Assembly (NCBI GenBank): GCA_945897475.1
Contig: CAMDFL010000031.1
Span: 1-34,481, forward strand
Source: Bordetella parapertussis
GTDB taxonomy: Bacteria > Pseudomonadota > Gammaproteobacteria > Burkholderiales > SG8-39
Length of the DNA: 34,481 nt
Reading direction: 5' to 3'
A program made the translations under genes and the position numbers. Of the stretch, positions 15,799-23,181 are shown one piece after another. A model generated the notes under the pieces. It searched no databases, was not told the origin of the DNA, and saw only the letters and a list, made by a program, of their open reading frames with translations. The first letter of the stretch is position 1. The number at the start of each line of letters is the position of its first letter.

Positions 15799-16998
15799 TC
15801 ACGGGTTGTGCAACATCCCGCATCGGCGCAGCGACGCAATCATCGATGATTGCAGCAGGAACTGGCGTGCCAGTTCCGGATCGGCAGCCTTGCGCCGGTA
15901 TTCCGCGAACAGCGTAGCGCGTGCCGTTTCGTCTGCCTTGAGGTTGGTAATGTTCTGATCCGTTTGTTTCAGGATGGCATCCATGGCCTCGGGCCGGCGT
16001 TCGGCTTCATAGCCGTCGAGCTCCGTTTCGGGGGCTTCACCGGTCAAGACTTTGCTCATTCGTGTGGTGAGGCTGTAGGCGTCCTGCATGCCGCCGTTCA
16101 AACCCATGCCGCCTTTGGGATTGTTCAGGTGTGCCGCGTCGCCGGCGAGAAAGATGCGACCACGGCGATAAGTGGTGGCTACCCGCTGATGTGCGGCGTA
16201 GACCCCGCGTACCGGCAGCGGCGGCGTGCCTATTGTGGGCATCAACTTGTGCAAGCGCCCATAGATGTATTCGTCGGTCAATGCCAAATCGTCGGGCGTA
16301 TCGTCGGTGAGCGGCAGGCTCATGCGCCACAGATCGGGGATGCGCAGAATATGCGCGTAATTGCCTGGATCAGAGATGTAATTGACTTCGCGCAGGTCGG
16401 GAAACAATGCCTTGAAATTGAACGGTGTGCCCATCACCAGAATGCGCTCGGCGTAGGTCTTGCCTTCGAACGCGATGCCAAGCTGGTGGCGCACCGTGCT
16501 GCGCCCACCATCCGCCGCGATGGCGTAGCGGCTGCTAAAACGACGCTCGCCCTGCGCTGACATTGCGACAATTTCTACCTGCTCGCCTTTGTCATTGATA
16601 CCGGTAACTTCGTGTTGATACAAAAGCGTCGCATTGGGGTGTCGCCCAAGCGTCTCAAACAGATGTTCGGCCAATTTGTATTGTTCGCACTGCAGGCGAT
16701 AAGGGTGGCGCGTATCGTCTTTTAACAAGGCATGGTCGAATTCCGCGACTTTGCCCTCATTCCATCCGCGAAACTGGGTGACGGGGCATTGCAGACCCAT
16801 TCGCAGCAATGCTTCGGTGATGCCGGTCCCCTCGAATAGATCAAGCGTTGCCGCATGAAAGGTCGATGCGCGATAGTCTTTTTGGACCTGTGCTGCTTTT
16901 TCCAGGACGGTGACAGGAATGCCGCGCTCGGCGAGCAACCACGCCGCGCTCAAGCCGACCGGGCCGCCGCCAATAATTAAAACGCCTTGCTGTTCCAT
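15799..16998 (-). CDS. FAD-dependent aromatic monooxygenase (PheA/TfdB family)
   Basis: With the ATG at 16998 the protein has 399 residues. The family's Rossmann fold starts at once (VLIIGGGPVGLSAAWLL, residues 7-22). The flavin and NADPH DG motif is in AADGGRSTVRHQLG and the GD motif in GRIFLAGDAAHLNNPKGGMG. These enzymes hydroxylate phenolic or aromatic acids. The protein is shorter than the roughly 550-600 residue PheA proteins, lacking the C-terminal thioredoxin-like domain, as is usual in many 3-hydroxybenzoate or salicylate-type hydroxylases. An in-frame ATG at 17085 would add a repeat-encoded His-Pro-Glu-Leu extension, which I regard as leader. It is divergent from the gentisate dioxygenase-like gene, so a gentisate-forming hydroxylase is plausible but not shown. 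Confidence 0.88.
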   Translation of the reverse strand: MEQQGVLIIGGGPVGLSAAWLLAERGIPVTVLEKAAQVQKDYRASTFHAATLDLFEGTGITEALLRMGLQCPVTQFRGWNEGKVAEFDHALLKDDTRHPYRLQCEQYKLAEHLFETLGRHPNATLLYQHEVTGINDKGEQVEIVAMSAQGERRFSSRYAIAADGGRSTVRHQLGIAFEGKTYAERILVMGTPFNFKALFPDLREVNYISDPGNYAHILRIPDLWRMSLPLTDDTPDDLALTDEYIYGRLHKLMPTIGTPPLPVRGVYAAHQRVATTYRRGRIFLAGDAAHLNNPKGGMGLNGGMQDAYSLTTRMSKVLTGEAPETELDGYEAERRPEAMDAILKQTDQNITNLKADETARATLFAEYRRKAADPELARQFLLQSSMIASLRRCGMLHNP

Positions 16999-17024
16999 AT
17001 AATTTCTTTTCTCATTCTCGATTT

Positions 17025-17072
17025 GATGTAATTCGGGATGTAATTCGGGGTGCAATTCGGGGTGTAAATTGC
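17025..17072. repeat. Tandem 12-bp repeat, four units
   Basis: Units are GATGTAATTCGG (17025), GATGTAATTCGG (17037), GGTGCAATTCGG (17049) and a degenerate GGTGTAAATTGC (17061). They lie 27-75 bases upstream of the ATG at 16998, in the leader of the flavin monooxygenase gene. Read in the frame of that gene they encode His-Pro-Glu-Leu units. Confidence 0.9.
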
Positions 17073-17184
17073 CGGTGACAATCATTTTCCCGAGGGTACC
17101 GTAATGGCGTTTCGTCAGTCGCGGAGGTAATATAGCGTGTTATTTTTATCGTATCAATAATGCACTCACCGGGCGGAGGACAAC

Positions 17185-18156
17185 ATGGGCAGCAATGACG
17201 TTAGTGCGGCGATTGCCGGGGCGCAAAATCTGGATGAACTTTATCCCATTTTCAACGCGGCTCGATTTACTGCGGGTTGGCATAAGAAGCGGCCCTCATT
17301 GTGGCCTAATCCCACCACCCAATACCGGCCGATGACGTGGCGCTATGCCGAGGGCAAGCTGGCTCTGGATCGCGCCGGGGATTGGATCAGCACCGAACTG
17401 GCCGAGCGGCGCAATCTCATCATGTACAACCCGGTGGGCGACAACGATTACAACACCGTCAAGACCATTATCTGCGCCTACCAGATGATCAAGCCCGGCG
17501 AGTACGCCAAATCGCACCGCCACACGCCCAATGCGTTGCGCCTGATGCTCGATGGAGGCGATGGCATCGCCACCGTGGTCAACGGTGTCAAGCTGCCGAT
17601 GATCGCCGGCGACGTGCTGTTGACGCCCAACTGGTGCTGGCACAGCCATTACAACGAAGGCAAAGAGAACGGCTATTGGATCGACTTTCTGGATGTGCCG
17701 CTGGTGCATCTTCTGGAGCCGATGTTCTTTGAGCAGGACCATGCCGAGCCGCAGGCGGTGTCCGAGGAGCCTGCAACGCACGATTTCTGGTTTCCCTACG
17801 CATCGACTCAACAGGAGCTGGCCAAGGCAAAACCGGACGCGCGCGGTATTCGGACGATTTCCCTATCCACGCCGATATTCAAAACCATCGAGCTGCGGTT
17901 TCATCACATACCGGGTGGCGCGGCCACACTCAAGCGCCGCACCACCGCAAGCAGCGTATTTGCCTGCACAGCGGGCGAAGGCACGGTGCGCGTCGGCAAC
18001 AATGAGCGCTTGGATTTTCAGCGTGGTGACGTGATTGCCATGCCTAGCTGGACGCCGTTCGAAATCGAGGCGCGTGGCGACGCGGTGCTGTTTGAATGCA
18101 CCGACGAAATCCTGTTGCGCAAGATTGAATTGTTGCGAGAGGAGTTTGTTGTCTGA
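17185..18156 (+). CDS. Gentisate 1,2-dioxygenase-like bicupin
   Basis: A 323-residue double-cupin protein. The N-terminal cupin carries the iron ligands of the gentisate dioxygenase family: His111 and His113 in SHRHTPNALR, and His153 (or His155) in PNWCWHSHYNEG. The C-terminal cupin (about 225-310) lacks the histidine set, as in this family. The reaction would be oxygen-dependent ring cleavage of gentisate to maleylpyruvate in the cytoplasm. GGAGGA lies at the right distance from the start at 17185. It is divergent from the flavin monooxygenase and followed by an outer-membrane protein gene. Maleylpyruvate isomerase and fumarylpyruvate hydrolase are not nearby, so the real substrate could be another hydroxylated aromatic acid such as a salicylate or 1-hydroxy-2-naphthoate. 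Confidence 0.85.
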   Translation: MGSNDVSAAIAGAQNLDELYPIFNAARFTAGWHKKRPSLWPNPTTQYRPMTWRYAEGKLALDRAGDWISTELAERRNLIMYNPVGDNDYNTVKTIICAYQMIKPGEYAKSHRHTPNALRLMLDGGDGIATVVNGVKLPMIAGDVLLTPNWCWHSHYNEGKENGYWIDFLDVPLVHLLEPMFFEQDHAEPQAVSEEPATHDFWFPYASTQQELAKAKPDARGIRTISLSTPIFKTIELRFHHIPGGAATLKRRTTASSVFACTAGEGTVRVGNNERLDFQRGDVIAMPSWTPFEIEARGDAVLFECTDEILLRKIELLREEFVV

Positions 18157-18313
18157 TCCTGGCGTTCCAGATTGCCCCGACTCCATGTTTCAGCTGCAAG
18201 GGCGAGGCATTGGTGAAACAGGCAGGGCTTGCGGATAATTAGCGGGTGCGTATGTTCTCCGGGAAAGTGTCCAATTATGGATCCAATCCCTTCCCGTCCA
18301 GGGAGGCTGAATC

Positions 18314-18345
18314 GTTAAAAAAACCTTACGGGGTTTTAACTTTTT
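18314..18345 (+). terminator. Probable rho-independent terminator
   Basis: GTTAAAA (18314-18320) pairs with TTTTAAC (18334-18340), with CC and GG extending the stem around TTAC, followed by five T. It lies 158 bases after the dioxygenase gene. The stem is imperfect (three unpaired A). Confidence 0.5.
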
Positions 18346-18388
18346 CAGACTCAAAAAATTCCTCAAAACGTGAATAAATTTGGCACTT

Positions 18389-19234
18389 ATGTTTCGGTAT
18401 TCAGATTTCAGTATTGCAAGCTTCTTCGCCATGTCGGAAAGCGCTGCCTTGGCCGCAGCGCTGCTGCTCACTCAACCGGCATTGGCCGAACAACCCCTGG
18501 TGACAGACGATACCGGCACTCAGGGGAAGGGCGGCCATCAAATCGAGCTCTCCTATGCGCATTCGCGCGAAACCCTCAGTGCCGCAGCGGGCAAGACGGT
18601 CAAACGCGATATTCCCCTGGTGTTGACCACCGGTTTCTCCGACGCATTGGACATTTATGTGGCTGCGACAGAGCAGCAGATTTTAATCAGCGGCGCAGCA
18701 ACCAATTCCAGGGAAAGAGGCTTGGGCAATATTGCTATCGGCGCTAAATGGCGTTTTCACGAAAACAAAGATTCCGGCCTGAGCCTGGGTTTCAAACCCG
18801 AAGTGCGGCTGCCGGTCTCCCAGGGCCATGAGACGCGTGGACTGGGCACGGGCAGAACCTCTTATGGCGCGACCTTTATCGCGACGCAGGAAACCGGCTT
18901 TGGTCAACTGCATTTCAATCTCGCCCTGGGACGTTTCAACCATTCCGATCAGGTAATCAAAGATGCGGCCCGTGCAGAGCAATATCGGGTTTCCATGGCC
19001 CCGGTGTGGGGCGTGAGCGAAAAATTCAAGCTCGCCTTGGACTTGGGTGTCATGACCAACGAAGACCGGGCACAGAACAAAACCATGGGCTATGTCGAAC
19101 TCGGCGCGGTCTATTCGCCCACTGATGAGATCGACCTTGCCCTCGGAGTTATTCGCACCACGAAAACGACGCCTGCCGCGAACGATGCCAAGACAACTCA
19201 GGGGCTTTTGGGGCTGACATGGCGTTTTAAGTAG
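18389..19234 (+). CDS. Outer-membrane protein of the phenol meta-pathway type (Phenol_MetA_deg)
   Basis: With the ATG at 18389 the protein has 281 residues. It has a signal peptide (hydrophobic core AALAAALLLTQPALA) followed by a beta-strand-rich chain ending in an aromatic C-terminal strand (GLLGLTWRFK), as in outer-membrane barrels. Segments such as QPLVTDDTGTQGKGGHQIEL and GLGNIAIGAKWRFHE match proteins annotated as putative MetA-pathway of phenol degradation or SphA-like aromatic uptake porins. A start at ATG 18431 is possible and would give a tighter signal peptide. It probably aids entry of hydrophobic aromatic compounds (inference), consistent with the adjacent dioxygenase and hydroxylase. 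Confidence 0.75.
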   Translation: MFRYSDFSIASFFAMSESAALAAALLLTQPALAEQPLVTDDTGTQGKGGHQIELSYAHSRETLSAAAGKTVKRDIPLVLTTGFSDALDIYVAATEQQILISGAATNSRERGLGNIAIGAKWRFHENKDSGLSLGFKPEVRLPVSQGHETRGLGTGRTSYGATFIATQETGFGQLHFNLALGRFNHSDQVIKDAARAEQYRVSMAPVWGVSEKFKLALDLGVMTNEDRAQNKTMGYVELGAVYSPTDEIDLALGVIRTTKTTPAANDAKTTQGLLGLTWRFK

Positions 19235-19414
19235 TCATAGAAAAGGCATCCGCCTGCACTACATACAGCTACGCCGTGCGTTATATCTCTGGCTATTCCC
19301 CCAAAAAAACCTGTACTTCAACCGTCGTAATCCATCTGATGATTGTCCTGAATGATTCTAATTCGCGACCTCCCATTGAATGCAAATGCATCTGGAATTA
19401 CCTTACTCAGCAGA

Positions 19415-20533
19415 TTACTCTTTCGGTTTGTTTGCACTCAAGGTCGGATCGATATTTTGAGCGGAAAATATTCCCCATATAAACCCGACAACTGCCGCGA
19501 TTGGGGTTGCCACACCTAGCAAGCCGCCTAGCTTCAAAGCTGTCCCGGTGCCGCTTGCGACTGAGCCCGCTTTCTGCAGTGTCATCCGAATTTCAGGCTC
19601 CATAGGTACGTAGTCAAGTGCCTTGCCAATGGCGCCTTTGTAAAACAGGTCGTGCAGTCTTTCTGCCGATTGAGGTGTCGGGGATGTGGTATCTACTAAC
19701 TTCTCGTCGTTTCCTTGCAATGCGACCATCTGAGGTGCAGTTAGTTTCGAACCGACATCTGGAACACCCGATAATTGCTCCGGGCTTGTTGGCGAATTGG
19801 CGTTCGCGACCAAATCGATATTGGGGCGTGAATCAAAATATTTACCTGGAGATTCCCGCCATGAATCCTTGTTTGAATTGGCGAGAAACTCGCTGGCTGT
19901 CAGCAGATTGCTCGGTTTGAGATGGGTATCGGGGACATTTTTGGATGATGCCTCAGGTGTGAGCGTGCTGATATATCGGCCCGGGACGACAAACGGATGA
20001 AAACTATCCCCACCCGAGCGTGGGGAATTTAAAATTTCAGCCACCCTCTTGCCCGGGGAGTCATTCAGTACCGCCGTATTGAGCTTCTGACTCGGATAAA
20101 TGCGGTTGCGGTCGGCGATCCCGTTATGTTCACCCAGCCGCGCCACCGCTCGCATGACAGTCGCTGGCGTCACCTCTAGTCCCCGTGCCTCCAAAACCTT
20201 TTTAGATATCCCATACAAAGTCTCTCCAGACCTTACGGTATGAAACTCAGGTGCCGGCCCTGGATTGGGTGAATTAGGTCCGGAGACTGGCCCGTTCGGT
20301 GCGCGACCTGTAAGGCGATCAAGCGTATTGATCGCTGCGCCCGAGTTCATGCTTGACGGCATCGCAGAATCCGTTTTGCGCCAGAGATTGTGCGAACCTT
20401 GCAGGCTCGCCGCACTTTCAGTCTTTGCCAATACCGCATGAAAACCAGGCTTCCCTGTGCTGATGCGTTCGAGGGTGTCATTGGCCCACTCCCGGGTTGG
20501 CGAAACGGCAGAATTGCTGTGGATGATTTCCAT
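19415..20533 (-). CDS. LysM-domain protein without a signal peptide
   Basis: A 372-residue protein. Residues 97-155 form a LysM-type domain (FHTVRSGETLYGISKKVL ... NRIYPSQKLNTAVL) with an insertion between the two helices. Residues 1-95 and 160-330 are polar, rich in Ser, Pro and Asn, and apparently disordered. Near the C-terminus a hydrophobic segment (LGGLLGVATPIAAVVGFIWGIF, about 335-357) could span the membrane as a tail anchor. There is no N-terminal signal peptide, so the LysM domain reaches peptidoglycan only through another route such as type III or flagellar export or cell lysis, or it serves as a cytoplasmic module. It looks lower in GC than its neighbours, suggesting transfer. I do not recognise the whole-protein family. 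Confidence 0.65.
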   Translation of the reverse strand: MEIIHSNSAVSPTREWANDTLERISTGKPGFHAVLAKTESAASLQGSHNLWRKTDSAMPSSMNSGAAINTLDRLTGRAPNGPVSGPNSPNPGPAPEFHTVRSGETLYGISKKVLEARGLEVTPATVMRAVARLGEHNGIADRNRIYPSQKLNTAVLNDSPGKRVAEILNSPRSGGDSFHPFVVPGRYISTLTPEASSKNVPDTHLKPSNLLTASEFLANSNKDSWRESPGKYFDSRPNIDLVANANSPTSPEQLSGVPDVGSKLTAPQMVALQGNDEKLVDTTSPTPQSAERLHDLFYKGAIGKALDYVPMEPEIRMTLQKAGSVASGTGTALKLGGLLGVATPIAAVVGFIWGIFSAQNIDPTLSANKPKE

Positions 20534-21262
20534 ACGAGTCTATTAACAAAAACGAGGATTTCTGTCTCAGGCAGAAGTTCGCCGTTCGGTTCTGAACAAG
20601 TGGCAAAATTATGCCGCCAAGGACGCAGAATCTTTTAGATGCACTTGAAATGACAGGTTTCCAGGACCTCCATTCATCTTGGTCGTAATTAAGCAATTAT
20701 TGAGCCAAATCACTGGCCACTTCGCGGATGGTTTTTAAGAGGGCTCGTTTCGTTTTGGGCTTGGACATCATGCGCAAACTTTCAGCTTGCCCAAGGGTTG
20801 ATCACGCCCAGACCCAGATCCGCAAAATCCCGACCGCTGCGCGTGTGACCATGCTCAAGCCATGCTGCGCTGTGGTTTCACCACAATGACTGGTTGGTAA
20901 TGGACGGCCTGCGGCAGCACGCAATCTAGCCTAAACCGGCGTAGCCGGAACCAAGCAGGGCGTCATTGAGGTCACCTTTCCCGCTAATAGGTAGGTTTGT
21001 AAAAAGCGCAAGCCTACCTATTAGCGGAACGTATTCAAACCTAATTCAAACCCTGGTTCTTTGCCAGAATTGTCAACACTTAGCTTGTAAGTGACGATTA
21101 AGGGTCAGAGCGATCTAACGGTCTGAAACCTGCGTGTCAAAGGAATGCTCGTTGCCTAAAGTGGATCCAGATCCGCGCAGTTGGACTTTTGAATATTGTC
21201 TTACTATGCCATCAAAATTCGCGACGTTTGACCAACAATTGTAATTTTCAAGGAGAGCGTTG
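20534..21262. other. Long intergenic region with hairpin and coding debris
   Basis: No full gene is seen. On the minus strand a 24-residue frame (20697-20771, starting MMSKPKTKRALLKTIREVA) follows a broken frame that ends in DFADLGLGVINPWAS just upstream. The pair looks like decayed coding sequence of unknown family. A strong inverted repeat lies at 20982-21026. The last 100 bases before the flavoprotein gene are AT-rich and presumably carry its promoter, but no hexamer pair is convincing. Confidence 0.4.
20982..21026. other. Stable inverted repeat (14-17 bp stem)
   Basis: CGCTAATAGGTAGG (20982-20995) is an exact reverse complement of 21013-21026. Three more base pairs extend the stem inward with one mismatch. 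No T-run follows, so it is not a classical terminator. Confidence 0.7.
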
Positions 21263-23101
21263 ATGGTCGGAAGGAAAAAGCCGAAAGCTTCCCGCGATGA
21301 CATTGTGCGTCGTTCCAGCGCCAGTACGGCGCCTCGGGTCGGCGCCCATGCTTCGGCAGCAAAGGCAGCAAAGGCGCATGTTGCATCGTTCGGCATTCCC
21401 GCCCAATGGGATCTCGAGGCAGATGTGGTGGTGATCGGTTCCGGCGCACTGGGTTTGCCGGCGGCGATTCGCGCCCGTGACGCAGGCGCCTCGGTTATCG
21501 TCGTTGACACCAATTACGAGGTCGGTGGGCATGCCCTGGTGTGCGGCGGCAATGTTGCCCTGGGTGGCGGGACGAGCCAGCAGAAGAAATACAACATCGA
21601 GGATTCGCCGGAGATCCTGTTTCGCGACCTGACGGATTGGTCCGTGGTGGAGGTCAACGGTATGCCGGAATACCGTTATAACGACCGCGGCGTGCAGCGC
21701 GCGCTGGCGGACAACGAAGCTTTGAGCTTCGAATTTCTGATAGAAAACGGTGTCCGGTTTGTGGACAAGAGCCCGGATAACTTCGGCGCGCATGGCATCG
21801 GTATTTCTGCGAAGCGCGAACATCACTGCGTCTGGGACAAAGGCCAAAGCCTGGAGAGTCCGGCTGGCGCGGGTGGCACCAGTCTGATGCGGCCGTTGGA
21901 GGCGAGTGCGCGCAGAAAAGGCATTCGATTCCTCCTGAACTACCACATGGATGTGATTTTTCGCGAACAACCCAATGCGGGAAAGGTGCTCGGCATTCAG
22001 GCCAGCTACACCCCGACCATCCTGCCCGGAACCACCACGCCCCTCCAGAGTTTCTGCTACGAAGGCAATATCGCCATGAGCGCAAAAACCGTCACGGTGA
22101 GGGCACGTAAAGCGGTCATCATTGGTACCGGCGGCAGCACCGGCAACGTCAACTTTCGCAGAATTTTCGATGTGAGATTGACCGAGGAATTTCCTCTCGC
22201 CGGGGGGGAGTTCTCTCCTCAGGACGCCAGTGGCGAAATGGCCGCGATGGCCATCGGCGCATCTCTTTGGGGGACGGCGAACCAGACGTTCGACAGAAAC
22301 GGCACCCTGCGCAAGCGCCCGATCATCGGCACACCTACCAATTACATTGGATGGAAGAAGGAAAGCCCGATATTCCCCAAGGTCGGTGCAACAGGGATTA
22401 CCGTGCGCGACTGGCAGGACGCCATCATCGTCAATCAGGTGGGCAAGCGTTTCTATAACGAATTGCACGACGGCTATCCCGCCGGAACCTTTCAGGGTTC
22501 CCTCGATCCCTACCTGCCCGCCGATTGGCGCAATGCATCAAGGATCAAATACACGCCCATGAACTATGTCGATGCGGCGCTGGCCATCAACGAAGGCTCT
22601 GCGCCACCGGACTATGCCGCCGGACCGCAGTGGGCCATCTTCGATGCCGAAGCGGTTAAACGGGAGAATTGGGATTTGAATCCGCCCGCGGTTCGCCCCG
22701 ATTATTTTTTCACGGCCGGATCGTTGGAGGAACTGGCGCCGCTCCTGACCAAGTGTGCGCACCAGAAGGTTGCAATGCCGGCGGCGAATCTGGCGGCGAC
22801 GGTAAAAAGATACAACCAGCTGGTGGATCTGGGTGTGGACGAGGACTTCGGCAAACCTGCGCCGAAGTACAAAATCGAGACTCCGCCATTTTATGCCGCA
22901 TGGGCCACATTCACGGTACATGACACATACGCGGGTCTCAGGATCAACATGAAATGCCAGGTGATGGACATGAAGGGCGAGCTCATCCCTGGGCTCTATT
23001 GCGGCGGCGAATCCGCCGCCGGGTGCAGCCAGCATGGGGTGGGGCGGGCGATCACGCAGGGCTACATAGCCGGGAAGGAAGCCGCCGCCGAGTCGGACTG
23101 A
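21263..23101 (+). CDS. Fumarate-reductase/ketosteroid-dehydrogenase-like flavoprotein
   Basis: With the ATG at 21263 (AAGGAGAG upstream) the protein has 612 residues. About 50 charged or Ala-rich residues precede an FAD-binding Rossmann motif (DVVVIGSGALGLPAAIRARD, residues 54-73). The C-terminal FAD segment reads GLYCGGESAAGCSQHGVGRA, typical of the FAD_binding_2 superfamily (succinate dehydrogenase or fumarate reductase flavoprotein, 3-ketosteroid dehydrogenase, urocanate reductase). It should carry out a dehydrogenation or ene-reduction of an unknown substrate. The N-terminal extension has two Arg but no hydrophobic core, so no export signal is supported. It is convergent with the HyuB-type gene and stands apart from other flavin genes. 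Confidence 0.85.
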   Translation: MVGRKKPKASRDDIVRRSSASTAPRVGAHASAAKAAKAHVASFGIPAQWDLEADVVVIGSGALGLPAAIRARDAGASVIVVDTNYEVGGHALVCGGNVALGGGTSQQKKYNIEDSPEILFRDLTDWSVVEVNGMPEYRYNDRGVQRALADNEALSFEFLIENGVRFVDKSPDNFGAHGIGISAKREHHCVWDKGQSLESPAGAGGTSLMRPLEASARRKGIRFLLNYHMDVIFREQPNAGKVLGIQASYTPTILPGTTTPLQSFCYEGNIAMSAKTVTVRARKAVIIGTGGSTGNVNFRRIFDVRLTEEFPLAGGEFSPQDASGEMAAMAIGASLWGTANQTFDRNGTLRKRPIIGTPTNYIGWKKESPIFPKVGATGITVRDWQDAIIVNQVGKRFYNELHDGYPAGTFQGSLDPYLPADWRNASRIKYTPMNYVDAALAINEGSAPPDYAAGPQWAIFDAEAVKRENWDLNPPAVRPDYFFTAGSLEELAPLLTKCAHQKVAMPAANLAATVKRYNQLVDLGVDEDFGKPAPKYKIETPPFYAAWATFTVHDTYAGLRINMKCQVMDMKGELIPGLYCGGESAAGCSQHGVGRAITQGYIAGKEAAAESD

Positions 23102-23181
23102 ACATGTGTCATTCTTTGTGCCGAACAGAGTTCCGATGCCACTAGAGTGGACCCCTGAGTCAAGATAATTCTTCGGTGAAT

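Noticed and set aside
21181-21207. Promoter TTGGAC / TACTAT for the flavoprotein gene
   Set aside because: The spacer is only 15 bases and the hexamers are imperfect, so it is too weak to annotate.
21248-22468. 406-codon open frame on the minus strand
   Set aside because: It is antisense to the FAD-binding flavoprotein with recognisable FAD motifs, and no independent support exists.
21157-23158. Similar short motifs TAAAGTGGATCC (21157) and TAGAGTGGACCC (23143) flanking the flavoprotein gene, as element ends
   Set aside because: They are direct rather than inverted, match imperfectly over about a dozen bases, and no transposase lies between them.
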